This document shows positions 1-7,985 of a stretch of 37,938 nucleotides of DNA, piece after piece. The notes beneath the pieces were generated by a model. It searched no databases. It was not told where the DNA came from and saw only the letters and a program-made list of their open reading frames with translations. Position numbers and translations under genes: made by a program. Each line of letters starts with the position of its first letter. Within the stretch, counting starts at the first letter, position 1. Origin of the DNA: Lachnospiraceae bacterium (GTDB taxonomy: Bacteria > Bacillota > Clostridia > Lachnospirales > Lachnospiraceae); NCBI GenBank assembly GCA_022766245.1, contig JALEPL010000036.1:1-37938 (forward strand), written 5' to 3'.

Positions 1-122
1 ACTGCCATGACCCGAAGAGGCGGGAAATAGTCGCACTCACCAAATGCAAAGTCGAAACATCGGACGTAAAAATCCCTACCTTGGGGAAATTTTGAGCACG
101 TATACGAAATGTTGTGTCGTGA
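1..122. other. Gene-free left edge, possible part of a longer repeat
   Basis: No open reading frame with a ribosome binding site is visible here. On the minus strand one short open stretch could be read through the edge, but it has no start signal and no recognisable domain. The segment lies directly beside the 104-bp dispersed repeat at 123-226 and may be an extension of a larger repeat, or the remnant of a gene lying outside the window. Nothing firmer can be supported. Confidence 0.3.
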
Positions 123-226
123 ATGGAATAGGCGTTTGCCAATTTGCAAGCCAGTGGTAACGATTCACTCAGAGTCGTAGCAATTGGCACCCATAAATAG
201 GATGATGAATTTCGCAAATGCCTAAT
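123..226 (+). repeat. 104-bp dispersed repeat, copy 1 (terminal inverted repeats)
   Basis: This element aligns without gaps over 104 bases to the reverse complement of 19750-19853, with about 17 mismatches (roughly 84% identity). Both ends are inverted repeats: TAGGCGTTTGCCAA near the left end pairs with the complement of the right end (TTTCGCAAATGCCTA) over about 11 continuous pairs plus two more. An inner imperfect hairpin is formed by GCCAGTGG and the GTAGCAATTGGC arm. Some differences between copies keep pairing: ACGA pairs with TCGT here and with TTGT in copy 2. It encodes no protein. It resembles a MITE or REP-like element, or a structured RNA. Confidence 0.75.
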
Positions 227-241
227 TGCATTTAGGACAGC

Positions 242-265
242 AAAAGACCCGGTCTTACGACCAGG
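242..265 (-). terminator. Terminator-like hairpin after amt
   Basis: Read on the minus strand, a 7-bp stem (CCTGGTC with GACCGGG, one G-U pair) closes a GTAA tetraloop and is followed by TCTTTT. It lies about 75 bases after the amt stop codon, so it could end the amt transcript. The U-tract is short, so confidence is moderate. Confidence 0.5.
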
Positions 266-309
266 CCTCCTGCCGTTGATGTATATACTACTAAGGGGAT
301 TAGATAATT

Positions 310-335
310 ACTAATCTAATCGCAATTAGATTAGT
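310..335. repeat. AT-rich perfect inverted repeat just after amt
   Basis: The 11-base arms ACTAATCTAAT (310-320) and ATTAGATTAGT (325-335) are perfectly complementary around a CGCA loop. The hairpin lies 5 bases beyond the amt stop codon. No U-run follows, so it is more likely a 3' end stabiliser or a repeat fragment than a complete terminator. Confidence 0.6.
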
Positions 336-340
336 ACAAA

Positions 341-2107
341 TTATTCTACGTCCTGCAAAGCAGCTACGTCCTCTTCGCCGGTACGAACCTTGACAACCTT
401 TGCCACGTCGTATACGAAGATCTTTCCATCACCAATATGTCCTGTGTAAAGTGTCTTCTTAGCAGCTTCAATTACTGTCTCAACAGGAATCTTGCTTACT
501 ACTACTTCAACCTTAACCTTCGGTAATAAGGTTGCATCTACTTCAACACCACGATACTTCTCGCCGCCGCCTTTCTGGACACCACAGCCCATAACCTGTG
601 TTACGGTCATTCCGGTTACACCTAATGCATTCATTGCTCTTCTCAACTTGTCGTAGCGGGACAGCTTTGCGATAATAACCACCTTGTAAATACCGGTTGC
701 AGTAGCCGGTGTAGATGCAGATACCACTTTGACTGCTGCATCCTTCTGGGTCTTGGTAGCCTCTGTGTAATCAGATACACCAAGATCGGTATTCTCGTTA
801 ACCTCCATGGTATTAACAGTATCCATAATTGCAAATCCTGCATAAGCAGAAGTGAGACCATGCTCCATAGAGTCCAGACCAACCGTCTCCTCTTCCTCTG
901 TTACACGAAGACCGAAAATTGCCTTGATTACAAAGAATGTGATAACAATAGCAACTGCTGCCCAGGCTGCTACGGAAACAACACCCAGAGCCTGCAATCC
1001 TAATAACTTAAATCCACCGCCGTAGAACAGACCTACCAGCTCATTACCATTTGCATCTGCGATACTGTATCCGGGTGCTGTGTTGGTAGCAAATAAACCT
1101 ACTGCCAAGGTACCCCAGATACCATTCATCATATGTACTGCTACGGCACCAACCGGATCATCAACGTGAAGCTTGTAATCTAAAAGCCATACGCCAAATA
1201 CTACCAGTAAACCTGCCACAGCACCGATGATGATGGAGCCTAACGCATCCGTCACATCACAGGGAGCTGTAATTGCAACCAAACCTGCCAGAGATGCATT
1301 CAGACACATAGACACATCCGGCTTACCATACTTAATCCAGGTAAAGATCATACATACCACAGTTGCCACTGCCGGAGAAACGGTTGTGGTAAGGAAAACA
1401 GAACCTAACTGCTCCAATGAGGTACATGCTGCACCGTTGAATCCGTACCAGCCTAACCACAGGATGAAGCATCCTAAGGCACCCAGTGCAATGTTGTGGC
1501 CGGGGATTGCGTTAACTTTCGTAATCTTTCCATCTTTATTCTTGCTGAACTTTCCAATACGGGGGCCAAGGATGGTAGCACCGATCAATGCGCAGATACC
1601 ACCTACCATGTGGATGGCACAGGAACCAGCGAAATCGTGGAAACCAAGCTGTGATAACCAGCCGCCGCCCCAGATCCAGTGTGCCTCAATGGGGTAAATC
1701 AATGCAGAAATCACTGCGGAGTATACGCAGTAAGATAAGAACTTTGTTCTCTCAGCCATAGCACCGGATACGATGGTTGCTGTGGTTGCACAGAATACTA
1801 AGTTAAACACGAAGTTAGAAAAATCAAAGCTCTCATAAGCGGTAAAGATATCAAATCCCGGTTTTCCGATGAATCCAACCAAATCCTCACCTAACAAAAG
1901 GGAAAAACCAATCAGGATGAACATTACAGTACCAATACAAAAGTCCATCAGGTTCTTCATCAAAATGTTACCCGTGTTCTTTGCTCTGGTGAAACCAGCC
2001 TCCACCATTGCAAATCCTGCCTGCATCCAGAATACCAGCGCTGCGCCGATCAAAAACCAGACACCAAACAGGCTGTCGTTGACATACGTCATAATTTCTT
2101 CTGTCAT
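341..2107 (-). CDS. amt: Ammonium transporter with C-terminal PII (GlnK-like) domain
   Basis: This 588-residue protein is an Amt/MEP/Rh ammonium channel (about residues 1-405, multiple membrane segments) fused to a complete PII signalling domain (about 472-580). The channel keeps the twin pore histidines, H166 (in AIHMVGG) and H325 (in AVHMMNG). The PII part has the T-loop region (GGGEKYRG), the IGDGKIFV segment and the KVRTGEED tail of the family. At the position of the uridylylated Tyr51 of enterobacterial PII there is a valine (V523), so uridylylation there is not expected. The start has GAGGAGGAG 6 bases upstream. The neighbour upstream is glutamine synthetase, which fits ammonium capture. 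Normally PII (GlnK) is a separate protein that plugs the channel; here it is tethered by a roughly 65-residue linker. Confidence 0.95.
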   Translation of the reverse strand: MTEEIMTYVNDSLFGVWFLIGAALVFWMQAGFAMVEAGFTRAKNTGNILMKNLMDFCIGTVMFILIGFSLLLGEDLVGFIGKPGFDIFTAYESFDFSNFVFNLVFCATTATIVSGAMAERTKFLSYCVYSAVISALIYPIEAHWIWGGGWLSQLGFHDFAGSCAIHMVGGICALIGATILGPRIGKFSKNKDGKITKVNAIPGHNIALGALGCFILWLGWYGFNGAACTSLEQLGSVFLTTTVSPAVATVVCMIFTWIKYGKPDVSMCLNASLAGLVAITAPCDVTDALGSIIIGAVAGLLVVFGVWLLDYKLHVDDPVGAVAVHMMNGIWGTLAVGLFATNTAPGYSIADANGNELVGLFYGGGFKLLGLQALGVVSVAAWAAVAIVITFFVIKAIFGLRVTEEEETVGLDSMEHGLTSAYAGFAIMDTVNTMEVNENTDLGVSDYTEATKTQKDAAVKVVSASTPATATGIYKVVIIAKLSRYDKLRRAMNALGVTGMTVTQVMGCGVQKGGGEKYRGVEVDATLLPKVKVEVVVSKIPVETVIEAAKKTLYTGHIGDGKIFVYDVAKVVKVRTGEEDVAALQDVE

Positions 2108-2127
2108 AATTATCTCCTCCTCTTTTT

Positions 2128-2166
2128 GGCATGAGGTGTCACCGCAGGTGACGGAGTCCTGATGCC
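2128..2166. repeat. Palindromic repeat family C, copy 1 (upstream of amt)
   Basis: GGCAT at the left pairs with ATGCC at the right, and the centre is the perfect hairpin GTCACC-GCA-GGTGAC. The first 22 bases match 24837-24858 at 19 positions. It lies in the 5' leader of amt, 20 bases before the start codon, where it could affect translation. An operator role cannot be excluded. Confidence 0.6.
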
Positions 2167-2230
2167 GTTTTCATATTTGACTTGACACTATTTTTTTGAT
2201 AAATCTATCAGGCTTCGCCCGCAAATCCTG

Positions 2231-2291
2231 CTGCGAGCCGGTCGTCAGCAAAGCTGATATCTTCCACTGACCGGCGCTGCAATCCTCGCAG
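2231..2291. repeat. Nested palindrome in the glnA-amt gap
   Basis: The outer arms CTGCGAG (2231-2237) and CTCGCAG (2285-2291) enclose CCGGTC (2238-2243) and GACCGG (2269-2274), with an inner CAGC-aaa-GCTG hairpin. This makes a branched, strongly foldable structure in a gene-free stretch. No promoter consensus is convincing here. Confidence 0.55.
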
Positions 2292-2295
2292 AGCG

Positions 2296-2331
2296 TTTTT
2301 ATAAATAGATGCTTGCATCTATTTATAAAAA
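2296..2331. repeat. Perfect 17-bp inverted repeat
   Basis: TTTTTATAAATAGATGC (2296-2312) is perfectly complementary to 2315-2331, with a 2-base TT spacer. One end overlaps the T-run of the glnA terminator. It could act as a second, bidirectional terminator or be a repeat element. Confidence 0.65.
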
Positions 2332-2386
2332 ATGCGACACCTTTCCCTTGGTCCACTTCATCGTGGTAAAGAAAAAATGTCGCATT
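2326..2386 (-). terminator. glnA terminator
   Basis: On the minus strand AATGCGACA (from 2378-2386) pairs with TGTCGCATT (from 2331-2339) and is followed by a run of Ts. The long apical part contains CCAC-GATGAA-GTGG. It lies about 55 bases after the glutamine synthetase stop codon. Confidence 0.75.
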
Positions 2387-2442
2387 TGATATCAAAACAT
2401 TTTAAGATATTTTATTTTCCCAGGAACTTTGTTCCCCTGAGC

Positions 2443-4557
2443 TTACACCTCGAAAATCAGGTCGCCATAGGAAGGCATCGGCCAAATGTCCTTATCTACA
2501 ATCATTTCAAGCTTATCAACCGGAGCTCTCAGTGCATCCATAGCACTCTTAACCACATCGCGGTAGTACACAGCCTGCTCTCTGCCTTCTCCCATGCTGC
2601 CACCCTGATCAGTCACTTCAACAAGCTTAGAAAGTGCTACCTTGGTCTCTGACAACAAATCGGATGTCTCAGTCAAAAGTTCGGTCTGAGCAGATACATC
2701 TGCATCACATGCAGCCTTTACAGAATTAATAGAGGTTGCCAACTGTGTTGTATACTTGATAACAGCCGGGATAATCTGCTTTCCGGCAATGTCAATCATA
2801 GCCTTAGCCTCGATGTTGATCTCCTTTGCGTAGGTCTCGTACTCAATCTCCACACGGGAATCCAGCTCAGCCTTGGTGAATACACCAAACTTCTCGAACA
2901 ATGCCACTGCTTTCTCGGTATTCAGTGCCGGGATTGCATCCACCATGGACTTGATATTCGGTAAACCACGCTTCTCAGCCTCTGCTACCCACTCATCAGA
3001 GTATCCGTTGCCGTTGAAAATGATTCGCTGGTAATCGGTTGCATACTGCTTAATCAGATCATGTACAGCCACATCGAAATCATCTGCTTTCTCCAATACA
3101 TCACAAGCCTCTGAGAATGCCTCAGCAACGATGGTATTTAATACAACGTTAGGCTGTGCGATGGAATCCTGGGAACCTACCATACGGAACTCAAACTTAT
3201 TTCCGGTAAATGCAAACGGTGAAGTTCTGTTACGGTCGGTTGCATCCTTCATGAAGTCAGGCAATGTCTTAACACCGGTCTCTAACTTCTCTCCGGACTT
3301 ACTATGTGTTGCAGATCCTGTATTGATCAGCTGGGAAATTACATCCTCTAACTGCTCACCTAAGTACATGGAAAGGATTGCAGGGGGTGCCTCGTTAGCT
3401 CCTAATCTGTGATCGTTTCCAACGTCTGCTGCAGATTCACGAAGCAGATCTGCGTGTGTATCAACAGCCTTCATGATACAGGTCAGAACCAATAAGAACT
3501 GAATGTTCTCATGAGGAGTCTTACCGGGCTCTAACAGATTGATTCCATCATCAGTGGTGATAGACCAGTTATTATGCTTACCGGAACCATTCACACCTGC
3601 AAAGGGTTTCTCATGAAGTAAGCACTGCAGTCCGTGACGACCTGCCACCTTCTTTAAGGTCTCCATTACTAACTGGTTGTGGTCTACTGCGATATTTGCC
3701 TCTGCGTAAATCGGTGCTAACTCGTGCTGTGCAGGAGCCACCTCATTGTGCTGTGTCTTTGCAGATACACCCAGCTTCCACAGTTCCTTGTTTACATCCT
3801 TCATGTAAGCTGCGATTCTCTCGCGGATGGAACCGAAGTAGTGATCATCCATCTCCTGTCCTTTCGGAGGCATCGCTCCGAATAAGGTACGTCCGGTAAA
3901 GATTAAATCTTTTCTCTTTAAATATTTCTCTCTGTCTACGATGAAGTACTCCTGCTCAGGTCCTACGGAAGGAGTTACCTTCTTGGAAGTAGTATTTCCA
4001 AATAATCTTAAGAGGCGAAGTGCCTGCTCGTTGATAGCTTCCATGGAACGAAGAAGCGGTGTCTTCTGATCCAGTGCCTCTCCTGTGTAGGAACAGAAAG
4101 CGGTAGGAATACAAAGTGTTGCGCCTGCTGCATCCTGTCTTACGAATGCCGGTGAAGTACAATCCCATGCGGTATATCCTCTGGCCTCGAAGGTTGCTCT
4201 CAGTCCACCGGAAGGGAAGGATGATGCATCCGGCTCACCTTTGATGAGCTCTTTTCCGGAGAAGCTCATAAGAACTTTGCCATTGGGCATCGGAGCTGTA
4301 ATAAAGGAATCATGCTTCTCAGCCGTAACTCCTGTCAATGGCTGAAACCAATGGGTGTAGTGAGTTGCACCCTTTTCAATGGCCCATTCCTTCATCTCAT
4401 GTGCCACCACATCAGCGGTCTCCAGATCCAGTTCTGCGCCTGTCTCCATCACCTCTTTTAACTTCTTGTACGTCTTCTTGGGCAAACGTTCCTGCATGAC
4501 TGCATCGTTGAATACATTTTCACCAAAAATGTCTGCTACGTTGAAATAATCACTCAT
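2443..4557 (-). CDS. glnN: Type III glutamine synthetase (GlnN)
   Basis: Glutamine synthetase makes glutamine from glutamate, ammonia and ATP. This 704-residue product has the length of the GSIII class found in Clostridia and Bacteroidetes, far longer than GSI (about 450). Family segments visible are [11 protein letters not shown], the [14 protein letters not shown] block, the [18 protein letters not shown] region and GANEAPPA, with the glutamate and histidine metal and ATP ligands in their expected surroundings. The start is set at the fourth codon of the longer frame (position 4557), because AGAAAGG lies 9 bases before it and directly abuts the earlier ATG. The gene has its own promoter and a terminator within its leader (4662-4696), so expression is probably controlled by antitermination. 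amt lies downstream. Confidence 0.96.
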   Translation of the reverse strand: MSDYFNVADIFGENVFNDAVMQERLPKKTYKKLKEVMETGAELDLETADVVAHEMKEWAIEKGATHYTHWFQPLTGVTAEKHDSFITAPMPNGKVLMSFSGKELIKGEPDASSFPSGGLRATFEARGYTAWDCTSPAFVRQDAAGATLCIPTAFCSYTGEALDQKTPLLRSMEAINEQALRLLRLFGNTTSKKVTPSVGPEQEYFIVDREKYLKRKDLIFTGRTLFGAMPPKGQEMDDHYFGSIRERIAAYMKDVNKELWKLGVSAKTQHNEVAPAQHELAPIYAEANIAVDHNQLVMETLKKVAGRHGLQCLLHEKPFAGVNGSGKHNNWSITTDDGINLLEPGKTPHENIQFLLVLTCIMKAVDTHADLLRESAADVGNDHRLGANEAPPAILSMYLGEQLEDVISQLINTGSATHSKSGEKLETGVKTLPDFMKDATDRNRTSPFAFTGNKFEFRMVGSQDSIAQPNVVLNTIVAEAFSEACDVLEKADDFDVAVHDLIKQYATDYQRIIFNGNGYSDEWVAEAEKRGLPNIKSMVDAIPALNTEKAVALFEKFGVFTKAELDSRVEIEYETYAKEINIEAKAMIDIAGKQIIPAVIKYTTQLATSINSVKAACDADVSAQTELLTETSDLLSETKVALSKLVEVTDQGGSMGEGREQAVYYRDVVKSAMDALRAPVDKLEMIVDKDIWPMPSYGDLIFEV

Positions 4558-4661
4558 ACTGTACATCCTTTCTGCTTCTCACCATAAATCCCCTATAGAT
4601 ATATGATTTTATTTTCCGCAACCTCACGTATGCTTCTCTCCCAGGTGCGACCCTGATAAAG

Positions 4662-4696
4662 AAAAAAGGGTATTCCAATTCCTTTGGAACACCCTT
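4662..4696 (-). terminator. Leader terminator (candidate attenuator) upstream of glnN
   Basis: On the minus strand a 13-bp stem (AAGGGTGTTCCAA with TTGGAATACCCTT, one G-U pair) with loop AGGAA is followed by TTTTTT. It begins about 30 bases after the predicted transcription start and ends about 100 bases before the glnN start codon, so it should stop most transcripts before the gene unless it is overcome. Clostridial nitrogen genes are sometimes controlled by ANTAR proteins that bind paired hexaloop hairpins. I do not see that loop pattern, so the mechanism is open. Confidence 0.8.
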
Positions 4697-4727
4697 GTTC
4701 GTTGCGCATACTTCATTTGCTATAACT

Positions 4728-4756
4728 AAAATACATGATACTTTAGAAAAATGCAA
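4728..4756 (-). promoter_or_regulatory. Promoter for glnN
   Basis: On the minus strand TTGCAT (4751-4756) is spaced 17 bases from TATTTT (4728-4733), a plausible sigma-A promoter. It lies directly upstream of the leader terminator, in an AT-rich stretch. Confidence 0.6.
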
Positions 4757-4836
4757 GTAAAATTTTATTTTTTTTTAATTTTTGATATATTTGACAAATT
4801 TATAGGAGTTCTTATCTCTTTTTTTATAAAATTAGT

Positions 4837-4863
4837 GTATCTGTTCAGTACCTTCACAGATAC
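4837..4863. repeat. Palindromic repeat family A, copy 1
   Basis: The 8-base arms GTATCTGT and ACAGATAC are perfectly complementary around TCAGTACCTTC. The same arrangement recurs at 14065-14091, 18521-18547 and 27504-27538, and in degenerate form near 31640-31677. On the minus strand the centre reads GAAGGTACTGA. Confidence 0.7.
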
Positions 4864-4882
4864 GATTCGCAAACCCATGAAA

Positions 4883-4932
4883 ATCGGCTACGCCGATGGG
4901 GTGTTAGGTGCCAGTGGCACCTGTTCAACACC
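4883..4932. repeat. Hairpin cluster between fba and glnN
   Basis: Two adjoining hairpins are present: ATCGGC-TAC-GCCGAT (4883-4897), then GGTGTT (4900-4905) with AACACC (4927-4932) enclosing GGTGCC-AGT-GGCACC (4907-4921). Together with family A copy 1 they fill most of the gap between the fba terminator and the glnN promoter. There is no coding potential. Confidence 0.6.
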
Positions 4933-4998
4933 GACCGAAGCGAAGCGTAGACTTTGCTTGTACTTGACTGCCTGACCAAAAACTTCCTGTTATGACGC

Positions 4999-5026
4999 AA
5001 AAAGAGCCGCCACATGGGACGGCTCT
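4999..5026 (-). terminator. fba terminator
   Basis: On the minus strand AGAGCCG pairs with CGGCTCT, followed by TTTTTG. It lies 17 bases after the aldolase stop codon, a standard intrinsic terminator. Confidence 0.9.
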
Positions 5027-5042
5027 AAAATATCATATAGAA

Positions 5043-5909
5043 TTACTCTGCCTTTCCAACAGATCCGAACAGCTCCATCTTCTCCTTAACGGTAGCCTTG
5101 ATCGCATCTGCACCAGGTGCCAACAGCTTACGAGGATCAAATCCCTTGCCCTCTAAGTCCTTGCCTGCCTCGATGTACTTTCTGGTAGCTTCCTGGTAGG
5201 ATAACTGGCACTCGGTATTTACATTATTCTTAGATACGCCAAGATCAATTGCTTTCTTGATCATGTCAGCCGGAATTCCGGTACCACCATGAAGTTCTAA
5301 CGGCATAACACCTGTCTTCTGCTGGATTGCATCCAGAGTCTCGAAGCTGAGTCCAGCCCAGTTCTCAGGATATTTTCCGTGAATATTTCCGATACCTGCT
5401 GCCAGCATATCTACGCCAAGATCTGCAATAGACTTGCACTCGTCAGGATCTGCGCACTCGCCCATTCCTACAACACCGTCTTCCTCGCCGCCGATGGAAC
5501 CAACCTCAGCCTCGATGGACATTCCCATTGCATGAGCAACAGCTACTAATTCCTTGGTCTTCTCGATATTCTCCTCGATCGGATAATGAGAACCATCAAA
5601 CATGATGGAAGTAAAACCGGCTTTGATACATTTATAACATCCGTCGTAAGTACCATGATCTAAATGTAATGCTACCGGAACAGTGATTCCTAACTCTTCG
5701 TCCATAGCCTTTACCATAGCTGCAACTGTCTTGAAGCCTGTCATGTACTTTCCTGCACCCTCAGATACACCTAAGATAACCGGAGACTGTAACTCCTGTG
5801 CTGTCAACAGAATAGACTTTGTCCACTCTAAGTTGTTGATATTGAACTGGCCTACTGCATAATGACCAGCTTTTGCTTTCTTTAACATTTCGGTTGCTGA
5901 TACTAACAT
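5043..5909 (-). CDS. fba: Class II fructose-1,6-bisphosphate aldolase
   Basis: This zinc-dependent aldolase interconverts fructose 1,6-bisphosphate with dihydroxyacetone phosphate and glyceraldehyde 3-phosphate in glycolysis. The 288-residue product shows the class II zinc ligand regions ALHLDHG, EAEVGSIGG, GNIHGKYP and ELHGGTG, and the phosphate-binding GVSKNNVNTE segment. The start is placed at the sixth codon of the longer frame, because GGAGGA lies 7 bases before that ATG and inside the longer version. It is a single gene with its own extended -10 promoter and terminator. Confidence 0.96.
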   Translation of the reverse strand: MLVSATEMLKKAKAGHYAVGQFNINNLEWTKSILLTAQELQSPVILGVSEGAGKYMTGFKTVAAMVKAMDEELGITVPVALHLDHGTYDGCYKCIKAGFTSIMFDGSHYPIEENIEKTKELVAVAHAMGMSIEAEVGSIGGEEDGVVGMGECADPDECKSIADLGVDMLAAGIGNIHGKYPENWAGLSFETLDAIQQKTGVMPLELHGGTGIPADMIKKAIDLGVSKNNVNTECQLSYQEATRKYIEAGKDLEGKGFDPRKLLAPGADAIKATVKEKMELFGSVGKAE

Positions 5910-5938
5910 TCTATTGTCCTCCATTTTTTTATTTGCCT

Positions 5939-5957
5939 TATGGCTGGATGCGCCATA
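5939..5957 (-). promoter_or_regulatory. Hairpin near the 5' end of the fba transcript
   Basis: TATGGC (5939-5944) and GCCATA (5952-5957) form a perfect 6-bp stem with a 7-base loop. It is placed only a few bases after the predicted transcription start, so it could protect the mRNA 5' end. That role is inferred from position only. Confidence 0.4.
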
Positions 5958-5966
5958 TCTTGTGAC

Positions 5967-5975
5967 ATTATAGCA
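5967..5975 (-). promoter_or_regulatory. Extended -10 promoter of fba
   Basis: The minus strand reads TGCTATAAT, a perfect TATAAT with the TGn extension. The -35 region is poor, as is usual for extended -10 promoters. Confidence 0.65.
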
Positions 5976-6053
5976 TGTCTCATCACAAAAATAAAGATGC
6001 TTTTTCCGTAAGTTTAAGGAAAACTAGTGGATTTGGCTAAATTTATACTGTGG

Positions 6054-6086
6054 CACCAAGTAAATCAGCCAGTGATTTACTTGGTG
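6054..6086. repeat. 14-bp palindrome overlapping the lipid kinase stop codon
   Basis: CACCAAGTAAATCA (6054-6067) and its perfect complement at 6073-6086 surround GCCAG. The TAA stop codon and the last residues of the lipid kinase lie inside one arm. No U-run follows on the minus strand, so this is not a standard terminator. Confidence 0.65.
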
Positions 6087-6994
6087 TGAAAAGTAACAAG
6101 GTTTTCCTTGTTCTTTACCATGATTTCCACTGCCTGATGCATGTTTTTAATCACCACATCCCTGTGTTCGCCTCCAAACTCGCCATCCAGGGTCCATGGA
6201 ATGGTAGTTTCCGGACAGATCCGCAGTTCATCTGTCTTAAAGGTATAGATTAAATCTGAATTGTCCTTACGATTTGTCAGGTTTATGATAATCTCGTTCA
6301 TCTCGATGGGATTCTTCGGTGCCTTAATCAGCGTCACCTCAAATACACCGTCATCCAACAGCACATGCTTTCCTGTGAGGTTTTTGAACCCTCCCACGGA
6401 AATGGAGTTGGAAATCATACCATAGATGAATTCTCCCTCAATCACCTCATCATCATGTTCCACACGCATCTGGTACGTGGGAATATCCAAAAGGCTCCTG
6501 GCTCCCTCCAGAATATATGCCGCATGGCCCAGCACATTTTTTAAGCTCTGGCTGGTCTGATAGGACACCGCTGTAAAAAGTCCGAATGCTGCCACATAAA
6601 TAAAGGAGTCCTGGTTAAAATCCCCCACATCCACCGGGAATCTCCTGCCCTGAACCGCCACAGCAGCTGCCTTCAGCATATCCTTCGGTATCTTCAGGGA
6701 ATTGGCAAAATCATTGGTAGAACCTGCCGGTATGTAGCCAATGGGAACCCTATCCTGCCGCTGCATCATACCGGTAACCACCTCATCCAGTGTGCCGTCT
6801 CCGCCACTGCACACCACCAGGTCAAAATCCCCTGCCTCCTCCCGGACCTTGCGCTGGGCATCATCCCGGCACTGGGTGGGATAGGCCGTCACCTCGTATC
6901 CCGCCTTCACCATAATGTCAATAATTCCAAAAAGTCGTCCCTTCACATGTCCTTTTCCGGAATGGGGGTTTAAGATAAATAGAAGTTTCTTCAT
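6077..6994 (-). CDS. Diacylglycerol kinase family lipid kinase (YegS/DagK-like)
   Basis: This 305-residue protein belongs to the DAGK catalytic family, which phosphorylates diacylglycerol or related lipids using ATP. The nucleotide-binding GGDGT is at residues 64-68, preceded by VVCSGG. The GSTNDFANSL segment and the N-terminal NPHSGKG are also typical. It is the last gene of the ftsH-to-whiA run, 26 bases after whiA, with AGGTGAGG upstream of the start. The C-terminal residues FHTK and the stop codon come from the palindrome at 6054-6086, so the end of the protein may have been altered by that repeat. The exact lipid substrate is unknown. Confidence 0.9.
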   Translation of the reverse strand: MKKLLFILNPHSGKGHVKGRLFGIIDIMVKAGYEVTAYPTQCRDDAQRKVREEAGDFDLVVCSGGDGTLDEVVTGMMQRQDRVPIGYIPAGSTNDFANSLKIPKDMLKAAAVAVQGRRFPVDVGDFNQDSFIYVAAFGLFTAVSYQTSQSLKNVLGHAAYILEGARSLLDIPTYQMRVEHDDEVIEGEFIYGMISNSISVGGFKNLTGKHVLLDDGVFEVTLIKAPKNPIEMNEIIINLTNRKDNSDLIYTFKTDELRICPETTIPWTLDGEFGGEHRDVVIKNMHQAVEIMVKNKENLVTFHTK

Positions 6995-7020
6995 ACAGAC
7001 CTCACCTTTCTGTTGTAACT

Positions 7021-7950
7021 TTACACTGTGCTCCTACTTCGTAGTTTTTCTGCGATTTCCCCTAACTTCCGCAGTCTGTGATTCACCCCCGATTTTCCCA
7101 CAGGGGGGTCTAACAATTCTCCTAACTCCTTTAATGGTGCCTCCGGGTATTCCAGCCGTACCTCCGCAATCTCTCTGAGATTCGCCGGCAGTTTATGTAA
7201 TCCCATCTGATCCTTAATGTATGTAATGTCTTCAATCTGACGTACTGCCGCTGTGACAGTTTTGTTAATGTTTGCCGTCTCGCAGTTCACCTTACGGTTC
7301 ACGCTGTTTCGCATTTCCTTTAAGATCCGGACATTTTCCAGATTCATCAATGCCACGTGAGCCTCCATCACGTTCAGCATATCCACAATCTGGGCGCCTT
7401 CCTTTAAGTACACCACATAATGATTCTTGCGCTCCACGATTTTTGCATCCGTCTCGTAGCTTCGCATGATATCCCGCAGCTGCATGGCCTGCTCTATGGT
7501 AGAACACACCACCTCGAAATGATATGCCTTATTGGGATCGCTCATGGAACCTGCTGCCAGATAACATCCCCTGACAAAAGCACGGGTACAGCAGGATTTT
7601 TGCAGAAGCAAGCCATTCACCATTCCCCGCAGGGGATGAAGTATACCATTCGGTGTCAGGAACTTTAAGGCTTCTAGAATCTTATGCAGTTCCTCCTGAT
7701 CTGTGATCCGCAGTACACAGCCGCCCTCTGTAACCAGCTCCGGGCTGAATCCAAAAGCTTTTTTCACCAGCGTATAGCATTTCTTTGCCAGTCCAGCATG
7801 CTCCGTGGACAGTTCGAAATAGGTATTGGTTCCCTCCGATACCAGTTTCCCACAATACCCAAACAGTGCCGCCAACTCAGCCAACTGACAGTGACGGCTT
7901 TTCCCTATCTGTTTTTCCAGTTCTTCCTTCACTTCACTTGAAAATGACAT
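7021..7950 (-). CDS. whiA: DNA-binding protein WhiA
   Basis: WhiA is a conserved Gram-positive protein with a LAGLIDADG-like N-terminal domain and a C-terminal helix-turn-helix. It influences cell division and chromosome segregation. The 309-residue product starts MSFSSEVKEEL, as in the family, and ends with the PPVGKSGVNHRLRKL helix-turn-helix region. The start is chosen at the third codon of the longer frame because GGAG lies 8 bases before it. It follows rapZ, as in Bacillus, but without the yvcK gene that usually separates them. Confidence 0.95.
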   Translation of the reverse strand: MSFSSEVKEELEKQIGKSRHCQLAELAALFGYCGKLVSEGTNTYFELSTEHAGLAKKCYTLVKKAFGFSPELVTEGGCVLRITDQEELHKILEALKFLTPNGILHPLRGMVNGLLLQKSCCTRAFVRGCYLAAGSMSDPNKAYHFEVVCSTIEQAMQLRDIMRSYETDAKIVERKNHYVVYLKEGAQIVDMLNVMEAHVALMNLENVRILKEMRNSVNRKVNCETANINKTVTAAVRQIEDITYIKDQMGLHKLPANLREIAEVRLEYPEAPLKELGELLDPPVGKSGVNHRLRKLGEIAEKLRSRSTV

Positions 7951-7985
7951 ACCCATCTCTCCACGATCTCACATCGGAACAGGAC

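Noticed and set aside
1-122. Possible coding fragment of a gene cut by the window edge on the minus strand
   Set aside because: The open stretch has no start signal, no domain and lies beside a repeat, so it was not called as a gene.
2171-2395. 74-residue open frame between glnN and amt
   Set aside because: It is made of terminator and palindrome sequence, with no ribosome binding site and a low-complexity composition.
4550-4756. 68-residue open frame in the glnN leader
   Set aside because: It runs through the terminator hairpin and overlaps the true start in another frame. It has no ribosome binding site.
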